A DNA stretch of 43,460 bases from Pseudoxanthomonas beigongshangi (lineage in GTDB: Bacteria > Pseudomonadota > Gammaproteobacteria > Xanthomonadales > Xanthomonadaceae): assembly GCF_016820515.1 (NCBI RefSeq), contig NZ_JADHDV010000028.1, positions 1 through 43,460 on the forward strand, in the 5' to 3' direction. Positions 15,731 through 23,849 of this stretch are shown here, one piece after another. Both the position numbers and the translations under genes were made by a program. The stretch's first letter is position 1; the number at the start of each line of letters is the position of its first letter. Under the pieces are notes generated by a model, which was given only the letters and a program-made list of their open reading frames with translations, was not told the origin of the DNA and made no database searches.

Positions 15731-16353
15731 ATTTTGGCGGCGTGCCATTCTTGGTTGGACTAAGCATAATCGCTGGATGCGCGCACGCCAGTTGCTTTGG
15801 TGGTCAGGTTGTTGACGAGGTTGAGATCCCATCTACTTTTCTTTCCTACCTGCGTGCGAGGGACGTTGATGCCGTTGCCTGCATGGCAAGGAATGAGAAG
15901 ATCTTTGACCATGTTTCCATGGACTTCTTGGTGGGAAGCGACGGTTACGGGTTCCCGGTAAGGGAAGATTTGAGATCCGCCACTGTGATACTCAGCAATC
16001 AGGAAGTGATCACGAAGACAGTCACTCAGACAAATGATGACGGGTCAAAGGAAATTGATGTTGTCTATCTGCCGACTTCAACCGCAAGAACGTTCGAAGA
16101 ACTGGACGCGATGGTAAGAAATGGTACGGCGGAGCCGTTTCTCAACTATGTCGTTTGCAGGTTTCACCTGGACAACGGCGAGGTATCGATGCCCCACGTC
16201 TGCTATGCCGCAAGTATCGAAACGCATGCCCCACCCGACCAGGAATCGGTGCAGGGCATGCTGGAATGTTGCTTTACTTCTTCACCGCCTGCTGATGCGA
16301 CTTCAGCGCATCGGTCAGGCCCGGCACGCCGTCGGCGCCGGCCGGCACGCTGA
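15727..16353 (+). CDS. hypothetical lipoprotein with chimeric 3' end
   Basis: 208 residues from ATG 15727, giving a lipoprotein signal MNFGGVPFLVGLSIIAGC with a near-perfect lipobox IAGC (Cys18). An in-frame ATG at 15679 would hide the signal. The central part (VVDEVEIPSTFLSYLRARDV, KTVTQTNDDGSKEIDVVYL, FHLDNGEVSMPHVCYA) looks like a genuine AT-rich island protein. The last ~27 residues are antisense to the C-terminus of the S9 peptidase gene and are arginine/proline-rich shadow sequence. The native end was therefore probably lost at a junction near 16210-16273. Possibly an orphan immunity protein; possibly non-functional. Confidence 0.55.
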   Translation: MNFGGVPFLVGLSIIAGCAHASCFGGQVVDEVEIPSTFLSYLRARDVDAVACMARNEKIFDHVSMDFLVGSDGYGFPVREDLRSATVILSNQEVITKTVTQTNDDGSKEIDVVYLPTSTARTFEELDAMVRNGTAEPFLNYVVCRFHLDNGEVSMPHVCYAASIETHAPPDQESVQGMLECCFTSSPPADATSAHRSGPARRRRRPAR

Positions 16354-18328
16354 TGCTGGAGCCGGCGAAATCCTGGCCGATGGGTTCGGCGCGTCCGCCC
16401 AGGCACTGGGCCAGGAAGCCTTCGGTCACCGCGTTGAACGCCTTGCTGTTCTCGGGGCGGTGGAAGCCATGGCCTTCATCCGGGAACAGCACGTAGGTGA
16501 CCGGGATCTTCTTGGCCTGCATCGCCTTGACGATCTGGTCGCTCTCGGCCTGTTTCACCCGCGGGTCGTTGGCGCCCTGGCCGATCAGCAGCGGTTTCTT
16601 GATCTGGTCGGCGCGGGTCAGCGGCGAGCGTTCGGTCAGCCACTTGCGGCCTTCCTCGGTGCGCGGGTCGCCCATGCGCTTGGCGAGCTGCTCGAAGAAG
16701 CTGGCCCAGTACGGCGGCACCGTGCTCAGCAGGGTGTTGAGGTTGGATGGGCCGACGATGTCGACGCCGCAGGCGAACGTGTCCGGGGTGAAGGTCAGGC
16801 CGGCCAGGGTGGCGTAGCCACCGTAGCTGCCGCCCATGATCGCCACCTTGTCGGAAGTGGTCACGCCCTGCTTGACCGCCCATTGCACGCCATCGATCAG
16901 ATCGTCGTGCATCTTGGCGGCCCACTCGCCGTTGCCGGCGTTGGTGAATTCCTTGCCAAAGCCGGTGGAGCCGCGGAAATTGACCGACAGGACCGCGTAG
17001 CCGCGGTTGGCCAGCCACTGGTTGGTGTTGCTGTAACCGTAGGCGTTGCGCGACCACGGACCGCCATGCACCAGCAGCACCATCGGCACCGGCGTGTCGG
17101 CCTTGCCATCGTTGTTGGCGTCGGCGCCACGCGGCAGGGTCAGGTAGCTGACCAGGGTCTTGCCGTCGCGGGACGTAATCTCCACCGGCCATTGCGCCAC
17201 CAGCGGCTTGCCATCGAGCTTCGGCTGCACCGAGAACAGCTTGGTCAGCTTGCCGGCGTCGCGGTCGTAGCGGTAAAAGACAGCCGGTGTCTGCGGAGCG
17301 GCGTAGACCACGATCCAGGTCTTGTCGTCGTGGGTGCGCGCGGCCACGCTGGTGTCGCCGGGACCGATGCCGCGAAGGCGCTCCAGATCCTTGGCGATGG
17401 ACGGATCCACCACCTTCCATTCCTCGCGCAGGTAGTCCGAGGCGACCGCCTGAACCCGTCCGGTGACCGGATGGCTCAGCGAATCGCCGACGTCCGCGCG
17501 CGCGTCCTCGAACACCAGTTCGCGCTTGCCGCTGGCCACGTCGATGGCATACAGCGCGGCGGTGTTGCGCTTGCGCGAATCGGTGAAGTACAGGGTCTTG
17601 CCGTCGCTGGTCAGTCCGCCCGGACCGGTGGTCAGCGAATCCTCGAACGGCACATCGTCGAACTTGCTCCAGCCGCCCTTGCCGTCGGCGGCGAGCACAT
17701 CCTGGCCACCGTCGGGTCGCGCGCGGGTGGCGAAGCGCAGGGTGTAGTCGGCGTCTGCGATGTAGCCGGCGATCTGGGCGTCGTTCTTCTGCACCAGCTC
17801 GCGCTTGCCGCTGGCCAGATCGACCTTGTAGAGATCGTGCCACTGCGGGTCGCGATCGTTCATGCCCACCAGGATCGTGTCCGGATGGCGATCGCTGACA
17901 CCCGCGACCTGCGCGCGGGTCTTCGGAAACGGCGACAGATCCCTGGACTCGCCGGACTTCAGATCCACCGCGTAGAGATGGAAATCCTCGTCGCCACCGG
18001 TGTCGCGCAGATAGAGCAGGGTGTCGGTCCGGTAGGACCAGAAATACTGGCGGATGCCGCGTGCCTTGTCGGCGGTCACCGCGCGCGCCTGCGACGGATT
18101 GTCGGCGGGCGCCACCCACACGTTGGCCACGCCATCGACCGGCGCTACCCAGCTCAGGTAGCGGCCATCCGGGCTGATCTGCACATTGCTGCGCTCGGGA
18201 TTGCCGAACAGGATCTCGCGCGGGATGAGTTCGACCTCGGACGATGCGACGGCGGCCTGTTGCGCGAAGGCGAACGGACTGACGAGTGCGGCGGACAGTG
18301 CTGTCGCGATCAGGGTGGTGCGGAGCAT
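16274..18328 (-). CDS. exported S9-family (prolyl oligopeptidase-type) peptidase
   Basis: 684 residues. ATG 18328 follows an AGGAGG site and yields the signal peptide LRTTLIATALSAALVSPFAFA. The first ~400 mature residues form a beta-propeller (ISPDGRYLSWVAPVDG, YFWSYRTDTLLYLRDTGGDE, LYFTDSRKRN). The alpha/beta-hydrolase domain follows with GGSYGG (Ser501), ANDPR (Asp588) and DEGHGF (His620) as the triad. Closest in type to acylaminoacyl-peptidase/DPP-like S9 enzymes, which Xanthomonadaceae carry in many exported copies for periplasmic peptide use. Single gene; no operon partner obvious. Confidence 0.93.
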   Translation of the reverse strand: MLRTTLIATALSAALVSPFAFAQQAAVASSEVELIPREILFGNPERSNVQISPDGRYLSWVAPVDGVANVWVAPADNPSQARAVTADKARGIRQYFWSYRTDTLLYLRDTGGDEDFHLYAVDLKSGESRDLSPFPKTRAQVAGVSDRHPDTILVGMNDRDPQWHDLYKVDLASGKRELVQKNDAQIAGYIADADYTLRFATRARPDGGQDVLAADGKGGWSKFDDVPFEDSLTTGPGGLTSDGKTLYFTDSRKRNTAALYAIDVASGKRELVFEDARADVGDSLSHPVTGRVQAVASDYLREEWKVVDPSIAKDLERLRGIGPGDTSVAARTHDDKTWIVVYAAPQTPAVFYRYDRDAGKLTKLFSVQPKLDGKPLVAQWPVEITSRDGKTLVSYLTLPRGADANNDGKADTPVPMVLLVHGGPWSRNAYGYSNTNQWLANRGYAVLSVNFRGSTGFGKEFTNAGNGEWAAKMHDDLIDGVQWAVKQGVTTSDKVAIMGGSYGGYATLAGLTFTPDTFACGVDIVGPSNLNTLLSTVPPYWASFFEQLAKRMGDPRTEEGRKWLTERSPLTRADQIKKPLLIGQGANDPRVKQAESDQIVKAMQAKKIPVTYVLFPDEGHGFHRPENSKAFNAVTEGFLAQCLGGRAEPIGQDFAGSSISVPAGADGVPGLTDALKSHQQAVKK

Positions 18329-18469
18329 GGCGTTCCTCCTGGATGAGCCGTGTGGTGGCGGACGCGGCGTCGCCGCGAAAGCGCAGTAGACCACACGCCC
18401 CGGCGTCGCGGCGGAGTGTCGAAAGTCCGGGGGCCGGTTGGGTGCTTCCGCGAAAGGGAGGCTGGCGCC

Positions 18470-19381
18470 TCAGGGCAGCGGGCCGATCTCGGTGACCCTG
18501 GCCGACGCCACGCGGGCGGGTTCGGCAATGACATCGATGGCGACGATACGGCCGTCGCGCACGGCCATCCGGAACAGGGCGCGCGGTACGCCGTCCGGCG
18601 CCCAGATGGCGGCGGGCAGGCCATCGACCAGCGCGGCCTGTCCCGCCTGGGCGCGGCCGAGGAAGGCACTGGCCACCGCGTCGACGCCACGCTGTTCGCG
18701 TGCCAGCACCGGCGCGCCGTCGCCCTGCCTGTCCCGGCTGCCCTCGATGGCGGCGACATCGGCGCGCATCACCACGTCCGGTGCCAACAGGGACAGCAGG
18801 CCCTGGAGATTGCCGGTGCGCGAGGCGAGCAGGAAGGCATCGACCACCTGGCGGGCACGCGCGCGATCGGCCAGCGCGTCTGCGCCGGCACCCTGGACCC
18901 GGCGCCGCGCACGGCTGGCCAGCTGCCGCGTGGCTTCCACGCTGCGATCCAGCATGTGGGCAATCTCTTCGTACGGCACCGCGAACATGTCGTGCAGTAC
19001 GAACGCCACGCGCTCGGCCGGGGCCAGCGTATCCAGCACGATCAGCATGGCCGGGCCGATCGAATCGGCCAGCAGCACCTCGTGTTCCGGACCGGCACTG
19101 GCATCGGCGGCGGGCAGCGCCGCGTCCGGCACCAGGTCCATCGATTCCTCGCTGCGCACCTTGCGCGCGCGCAGCAGATCCAGCGCCAGCCGGGTCACCA
19201 CCGTCGTCAGCCAGCTGGCAAGATTGCCGACCTCGGTAGCGTCGGCACGATTCAGGCGCAACCACGCCTCCTGCACCACGTCCTCGGCTTCGGCGTGCGA
19301 GCCCAGCATGCGGAACGCAACGGCCTCGAGCCGGGTGCGGTTGGACTGGAACTGTTCGGCCAGTCGATGCAAATCTGTCAT
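18470..19381 (-). CDS. ECF41-type sigma factor with C-terminal SnoaL-like domain
   Basis: 303 residues. Sigma region 2 is at about 10-75 (EAVAFRMLGSHAEAEDVVQEAWLRL) and region 4 at about 110-170 (LAPAERVAFVLHDMFAVPYEEIAHMLDRSVEATRQLASRAR). A ~120-residue SnoaL/NTF2-like extension follows (VVDAFLLASRTGNLQGLLSLLAPDV to the end). In ECF41 this extension modulates activity in place of a separate anti-sigma factor. ATG 19381 excludes an upstream shadow stretch. Divergent from a carboxymuconolactone-decarboxylase-like gene, the standard ECF41 partner. A matching ECF41 promoter lies in front of each gene, so autoregulation is likely. Confidence 0.93.
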   Translation of the reverse strand: MTDLHRLAEQFQSNRTRLEAVAFRMLGSHAEAEDVVQEAWLRLNRADATEVGNLASWLTTVVTRLALDLLRARKVRSEESMDLVPDAALPAADASAGPEHEVLLADSIGPAMLIVLDTLAPAERVAFVLHDMFAVPYEEIAHMLDRSVEATRQLASRARRRVQGAGADALADRARARQVVDAFLLASRTGNLQGLLSLLAPDVVMRADVAAIEGSRDRQGDGAPVLAREQRGVDAVASAFLGRAQAGQAALVDGLPAAIWAPDGVPRALFRMAVRDGRIVAIDVIAEPARVASARVTEIGPLP

Positions 19382-19409
19382 GGAGAAAGATCCTGGGAGA
19401 AACCGGTTT

Positions 19410-19436
19410 GACGCGCCAGCGGGCCGGGACGTGACG
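19410..19436 (-). promoter_or_regulatory. ECF41-type promoter of the sigma gene
   Basis: On the minus strand CGTCACG (19436-19430) is separated by exactly 16 bases from CGTC (19413-19410). The published ECF41 consensus, as I recall it, is TGTCACA-N16-CGTC. The -10 lies about 29 bases ahead of the sigma start, indicating autoregulation. Confidence 0.75.
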
Positions 19437-19480
19437 CAACGTTCGGAAAAAGAAACGATCCGCGATGATGGAGATGTATC

Positions 19481-19507
19481 CGTCACGCCGGCCGATGCCG
19501 GCGCGTC
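19481..19507 (+). promoter_or_regulatory. ECF41-type promoter of the CMD-like gene
   Basis: CGTCACG (19481-19487), 16 bases, then CGTC (19504-19507). Both boxes and the spacing are identical to those of the divergent minus-strand promoter. The ATG at 19540 is 32 bases further on, behind AAAGGAAG. Two exact matches facing opposite ways in one 158-base spacer are unlikely by chance. Confidence 0.78.
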
Positions 19508-19539
19508 ATGGGAATGACCACCAACCAAAGGAAGTTCCC

Positions 19540-19998
19540 ATGCAAGCCCGTATGCCCAACCCCGCCGTCATCCACCACGATGCCATGAAGGCGCTGCTCG
19601 CGCTGCACCAGTCCACGCAAGGCAAGGGCATCTCCGATGCCCTGCTGCACCTCATCGACCTGCGGGTCAGCCAGATCAATGGCTGCAGCTTCTGCGTGGA
19701 CATGCATGCCCGCGAATGCCGGCAGGCCGGTGAAACCGACGAGCGGCTGTTCGCCGTCGCGGTCTGGCGCGAAGCGCCGTGGTTCACCGAGGCCGAGCGC
19801 GCCGCGCTGGAACTGGCCGAGGCGGTGACCCGCATCGCCGACCGCGGCGATGCCGTCAGCGACGAGGTCTGGTCCCGCGCCCGGGCCCACTACGACGAAG
19901 CCGCATTGGCCTCGCTGCTGATCGCCATCGCCAACATCAACGTCTGGAACCGCCTGAATGTCGCCACGCGCCAGCCGGCCGGGCAGCGGGTGAGTTGA
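19540..19998 (+). CDS. carboxymuconolactone-decarboxylase/AhpD-like protein
   Basis: 152 residues. The AhpD-like signature GCSFCVDMHARE gives a redox Cys49-x-x-Cys52 pair plus His56. The rest is helical (WFTEAERAALELAEAVTRI, ALASLLIAIANINVWNRLN). ATG 19540 is taken because an AAAGGAAG site precedes it; the frame also runs upstream from 19465 without family similarity. Members are thiol peroxidase-reductase-like or lactone decarboxylases. As the divergent partner of an ECF41 sigma factor it is the predicted direct target and probably an oxidative or electrophile stress protein. Substrate unknown. Confidence 0.88.
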   Translation: MQARMPNPAVIHHDAMKALLALHQSTQGKGISDALLHLIDLRVSQINGCSFCVDMHARECRQAGETDERLFAVAVWREAPWFTEAERAALELAEAVTRIADRGDAVSDEVWSRARAHYDEAALASLLIAIANINVWNRLNVATRQPAGQRVS

Positions 19999-20103
19999 TC
20001 CACGGTTCGCCGAATCACGGGCCGTTCCGCGCAAGGCCGATCCTGTGCGGCGAAGCGGAAGCGATGGCGCACGTCGGGGTGCTCCAGGAGAGTCGCCTGA
20101 CCC

Positions 20104-20865
20104 TCAACGCCGGTCGAAGCCGACCGGCGAAGTGGCGGACACGGTATGCGCGCCGCGAACCACGAGATAGCCTCGCGTGGTCGTGGTCTTCTTGTTCAAC
20201 GGCGCGCGCATCGCCGTCCAGACCTTGTCCAGATCCGCCCAGGCCGGTGGATACCGGTGGGCGGCGACGTCCAGGATGAGCAGGCGATCACTGGGCGCGT
20301 GATAGGCGGCGACCGGCGAAATGTGGCCCATGCGGACCTGGCCCAGATCCGCGCGTTGGTAGTTCACCAGCAGGTAGTCGCCCTCGCGGCGCAGGTTCTC
20401 GCGCGCCCGTTGCCGGAACGAGGCCCGGTCCGTCGCCGAGGCGAACACCACGTCCACCTGCGCGCCATGTGCGCGCAGCAGGCCGGCCAGTCCGTTGAGC
20501 GACATCCCTTTGAAACTCGTTTTCAGCGGACCCGGCCCGGCGTGGGGATAAGCGAACAGGGCGCGCGGGTCCCGCGGCGCGTCGGCGATGCCGGCTGCGT
20601 TGAGCACGGTGATGGCACTGGCCACGCCGCAATACGCCTTGCGCGTCTGCGGGACGAAACTGCCGGTCAATTCGTCATGGTCGGCGCGCTCGCTTTCGGC
20701 CAACAGGCGCCGGCCCAGCGGCGAGTCCAGCGGAATCAGATCCCCGGGCAACGCCAGCATCCGCGGTGCCGGCGCGCGCAGGTATTCGTTCCACACCGCG
20801 CCCGCGCCGCCCGCCACCGCGATCAGGACGACCGCAAACAATCCGACCAATCCCGCCCGCTTCAT
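20104..20865 (-). CDS. phytochelatin-synthase-family protein, exported or membrane-anchored
   Basis: 253 residues. A hydrophobic start (LVGLFAVVLIAVAGGAGAV, residues ~5-24) is a signal or anchor. The papain-like triad of the phytochelatin synthase family is complete: QTRKAYCGVASA (Cys79), MGHISPVAAY (His181) and LLILDVAAHRYPPAW (Asp199). Bacterial single-domain members such as the Nostoc protein mainly remove Gly from glutathione and make little phytochelatin. A periplasmic glutathione- or gamma-Glu-Cys-related hydrolase is therefore the best guess. No metal-resistance gene is nearby and it appears to be monocistronic. Confidence 0.87.
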   Translation of the reverse strand: MKRAGLVGLFAVVLIAVAGGAGAVWNEYLRAPAPRMLALPGDLIPLDSPLGRRLLAESERADHDELTGSFVPQTRKAYCGVASAITVLNAAGIADAPRDPRALFAYPHAGPGPLKTSFKGMSLNGLAGLLRAHGAQVDVVFASATDRASFRQRARENLRREGDYLLVNYQRADLGQVRMGHISPVAAYHAPSDRLLILDVAAHRYPPAWADLDKVWTAMRAPLNKKTTTTRGYLVVRGAHTVSATSPVGFDRR

Positions 20866-21036
20866 GGCGACCTCGGCTATGGCGAAAGCGCGCCGCCGCC
20901 GTTTTCGCGGCAGGCGGCCAAATGACTACAGCGCGAAATGGATGAAATGGCGGTGAAGCAACAGGTACCCGGCAATGCTGGAGTGAAACCGGAACGGGCA
21001 TTCGAGCCGGATCTGCCGGCAGCGGTGCCATGCCCT

Positions 21037-22539
21037 CTAGGGCTTGCCCCGCTCAATCCTCCGGTATCCCAATGCCTCGGTCAGATGTGATCTGTCGATG
21101 CGTTCGGCGGCGGCCAGATCCGCGATGGTCCGCGCCACCCGCAGCACCCGCTGCATGGAGCGCGCGGACAGTCGGAGCCGATCGATGGCGTGTTCCAACA
21201 ATGCCTGGTCGGCATCGTCGAGCCTGCACAGCGTCAGGGTTTCCGCCTGGCCCAGTTGCGCGTTGAGCCGGCCGGCGCGCGCCAGCTGGATCGCGCGCGC
21301 CTGTTCCACCCGCACCCGCACCTGCGTGCTGGTCTCGCCCGGTGACGCATCCGGACGCAATTCCCTCGGCGGCAGGCGCGGCACCTCCACATGCAGATCG
21401 ATGCGGTCCAGCAACGGGCCTGAAATGCGGCCGCGATACCGCTGCACGACATCGCTGGAGCAGCGGCAACGCCCGCTGTTGTCGCCGGCCCAACCGCACG
21501 GGCAGGGATTCATCGCCGCGACGAGCTGGAAGCGCGCGGGAAACTCGGCGCTGCGTGCCGCGCGCGAGATGGACACCGTGCCGGACTCCAGGGGCTCCCG
21601 CAGCACTTCCAGCGCGCGTCGGTCCCACTCGGGCAATTCGTCGAGGAACAGCACGCCGTTGTGGGCCAGGGAGATCTCGCCCGGACGCGGTTCGGTGCCG
21701 CCTCCCACCAGTGCGACTGCGCTGGCCGTATGGTGCGGACTGCGGAACGGTCGCCGCCGCCAGCGCGCCGGATCCAGCCCGCGGCCGCTGATCGATGCGA
21801 TGGCGGCCGTTTCCAGCGCCTCCGCTTCGCTGGCTTCCGGCAGCAGTCCGGGCAGCCGCGACGCCAGCAGGGTCTTGCCGCAACCGGGCGAGCCGACCAG
21901 CAGCAGATGGTGGTTGCCGGCGGCCGCCACCTCGAGCGCGCGGCGCGCCTGCACCTGCCCGCGCACGTCACTGAGATCGGGAACGAACGATGCGTCGGGC
22001 GGCGGTGTTTCGGCGACCGGCAGTTCGCGCTGGCCGCCCAGGGCGGCGCAGACCTCCAGCAGGGTGCGCGCGGTGCGAGCCTGGCCGTCGCGGGCGAGCG
22101 CCGCTTCCGGACCGTTGGCCGGCGCGACAATCAGCGTCCGTTGCGCGCGCGCGGCGGCCAGCGCCGCTGGCAGCACGCCGTCGACGCCGCGCAGCTCGCC
22201 GGTCAGGCCGAGTTCGCCGAGGAACTCGTAATCGGCCAGCGCGTCGCGCGGGATCTGCCCGCTGGCGGCCAGGATGCCGAGCGCGATGGGCAGGTCGAAG
22301 CGCCCGCCGTCCTTGGGAAGATCGGCCGGCGCCAGGTTGACGGTGATGCGGCGGGCCGGGAATTCGAACTGCGCGCAGAGGATGGCGGCGCGCACGCGGT
22401 CGCGTGCCTCGCGTACCGCCGCCTCGGGCAGGCCGACGATGTGGGTCTGAGGCAGGCCACCGGACAGGTGCACTTCCACCCTGACCGGAGGCGCGGCCAC
22501 GCCCGCCCGTGCACGGCTGTGCACCAGCGCCAGGCTCAT
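21037..22539 (-). CDS. comM: YifB/ComM family AAA+ ATPase (Mg-chelatase-like)
   Basis: 500 residues. An N-terminal Lon-like/ChlI domain (VEVHLSGGLPQTHIVGLPEAAV, RITVNLAPADLPKDGG) precedes the AAA+ core with Walker A GSPGCGKT (216-223) and Walker B VLFLDELPEW. A cysteine-bearing insertion MNPCPCGWAGDN and a C-terminal helical domain (LSARSMQRVLRVARTIADLAA) follow. ComM is a hexameric helicase that drives branch migration when single-stranded DNA is integrated during natural transformation. The gene ends convergent to nothing and is followed upstream (minus strand) by ubiK 10 bases away, so the pair is probably one transcript. Confidence 0.93.
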   Translation of the reverse strand: MSLALVHSRARAGVAAPPVRVEVHLSGGLPQTHIVGLPEAAVREARDRVRAAILCAQFEFPARRITVNLAPADLPKDGGRFDLPIALGILAASGQIPRDALADYEFLGELGLTGELRGVDGVLPAALAAARAQRTLIVAPANGPEAALARDGQARTARTLLEVCAALGGQRELPVAETPPPDASFVPDLSDVRGQVQARRALEVAAAGNHHLLLVGSPGCGKTLLASRLPGLLPEASEAEALETAAIASISGRGLDPARWRRRPFRSPHHTASAVALVGGGTEPRPGEISLAHNGVLFLDELPEWDRRALEVLREPLESGTVSISRAARSAEFPARFQLVAAMNPCPCGWAGDNSGRCRCSSDVVQRYRGRISGPLLDRIDLHVEVPRLPPRELRPDASPGETSTQVRVRVEQARAIQLARAGRLNAQLGQAETLTLCRLDDADQALLEHAIDRLRLSARSMQRVLRVARTIADLAAAERIDRSHLTEALGYRRIERGKP

Positions 22540-22549
22540 GGCGGCGGAA

Positions 22550-22819
22550 TCAGGACTGGGCGGTGGATGCGGAGGCGGGCGGTGCCACTTCCAGTGCCTG
22601 GACAGTGCGTTCCAGGGCTTCGAGTTTCTCGCGGGTGCGCAGCAGGACCGCGCGCTGGACCTCGTACTCCTCGCGGGTCACCAGGTCCAGCCTGGAGAGG
22701 CCGCTCTGCAAGGCGCCCTTGAACGCCTGCTGCAGTTCCTCGCGGGATTCGCGCAGGCTCGGCGGGACCAGATCACTGAGGCGGCGGGCGAGGTCGTCGA
22801 GATGGTTGAGATCGATCAT
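22550..22819 (-). CDS. ubiK: ubiquinone biosynthesis accessory factor UbiK (BMFP/YqiC family)
   Basis: 89 residues. MIDLNHLDDLARRLSDLVP followed by REELQQAFKGALQSGLSRLDLVTREEYEVQRAVLLRTR is the family's amphipathic helix plus C-terminal coiled coil; the RLDLVTREEFxVQ core is diagnostic. It works with UbiJ as a scaffold for aerobic ubiquinone assembly at the membrane. ATG 22819 gives the standard MID start. It lies upstream of comM on the minus strand and is divergent from the P-II gene, an arrangement common in gammaproteobacteria. Confidence 0.9.
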   Translation of the reverse strand: MIDLNHLDDLARRLSDLVPPSLRESREELQQAFKGALQSGLSRLDLVTREEYEVQRAVLLRTREKLEALERTVQALEVAPPASASTAQS

Positions 22820-22838
22820 GGGGGGTCTCCGGCAGTGA

Positions 22839-23332
<494 letters not shown>

Positions 23333-23333
<1 letters not shown>

Positions 23334-23785
23334 TGCGCGTCGCGAAGCGGTTCCTGTTCATCGCGCTGCTGTGCCTGGCGGCGACGGTATCGGCGACGAG
23401 CGTGGTTCCCAAGCCGCTGGCCGAAATGGTGCGGGAAGCCGACCATGTCGTTGTGGCGACGATCACCCGCGTCGACATGGTGGACGGCAAGGGCCGGTTG
23501 CTTGCGGATCCCGAGTCGCGGACCGGTCCCGGTTCGGCCAACCAGATGCGTCTGCATCTGGAGGTCCATGAAGTGATCGCCACGCGGCTGCCACCGGTTT
23601 CCCGCACGATCCGGGTGCCGTTGTGGATGATGTGGCACTACGAGTTGGGCACCATGCAGAAGCATCTCACCGGCCAGCGTGGCATTTTCCTGCTCACTGG
23701 GCGCGACTACCAGCCGGTGTATCCGGCCAACTTCCAGCGTTCGCTGGATGAGCGGGCGGAGATACAGCGCTTGCTGGAGCACTGA
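23333..23785 (+). CDS. small exported protein of unknown function
   Basis: 150 residues from a GTG that shares its first base with the P-II stop (TAGTG), so translation is coupled. A signal peptide MRVAKRFLFIALLCLAATVSA is clear. The mature part (VVPKPLAEMVREADHVVVATI, RIRVPLWMMWHYELGTMQKHL, QRGIFLLTGRDYQPVY) resembles conserved small beta-rich periplasmic proteins of Xanthomonadaceae, but I recognise no defined family. Co-transcribed with glnB. A bidirectional terminator follows. Confidence 0.7.
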
Positions 23786-23803
23786 GATCAGGAGTACCGG
23801 ATA

Positions 23804-23832
23804 AAAAAAGCCCCGCATCGCGGGGCTTTTTT
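23804..23832. terminator. bidirectional rho-independent terminator
   Basis: A 13-base perfect stem (AAAAAAGCCCCGC / GCGGGGCTTTTTT) with an ATC loop lies between the convergent ends of the glnB operon and speE. The A-tract and T-tract make it work on both strands. Confidence 0.93.
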
Positions 23833-23849
23833 CATCGAACCGGCAGCGC

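Larger units (their letters stand above)
10300..16273 (+). other. accessory RHS/immunity island between aceA and the S9 peptidase gene
   Basis: The stretch between the aceBA terminator and the S9 peptidase stop contains only an RHS-repeat protein and small exported ORFs. Base composition is ordinary through the RHS core, then visibly AT-richer from about 13290 to 16260. Several frames in the right half are broken or run into neighbours. No integrase, tRNA or flanking direct repeat was recognised, so it looks like a rearranging toxin-immunity locus rather than a classical island. Confidence 0.7.

Noticed and set aside
10300..16273. Integrase, transposase, att sites, tRNA or CRISPR array in the accessory region
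   Set aside because: None could be read on either strand; the island is defined only by gene content, base composition and broken frames.
16476..19439. A 987-codon minus-strand open frame across the S9 peptidase and ECF41 genes
   Set aside because: It is the shifted frame of the two real genes: no domains, Arg/Gly/Pro-rich, typical of high-GC shadow frames.
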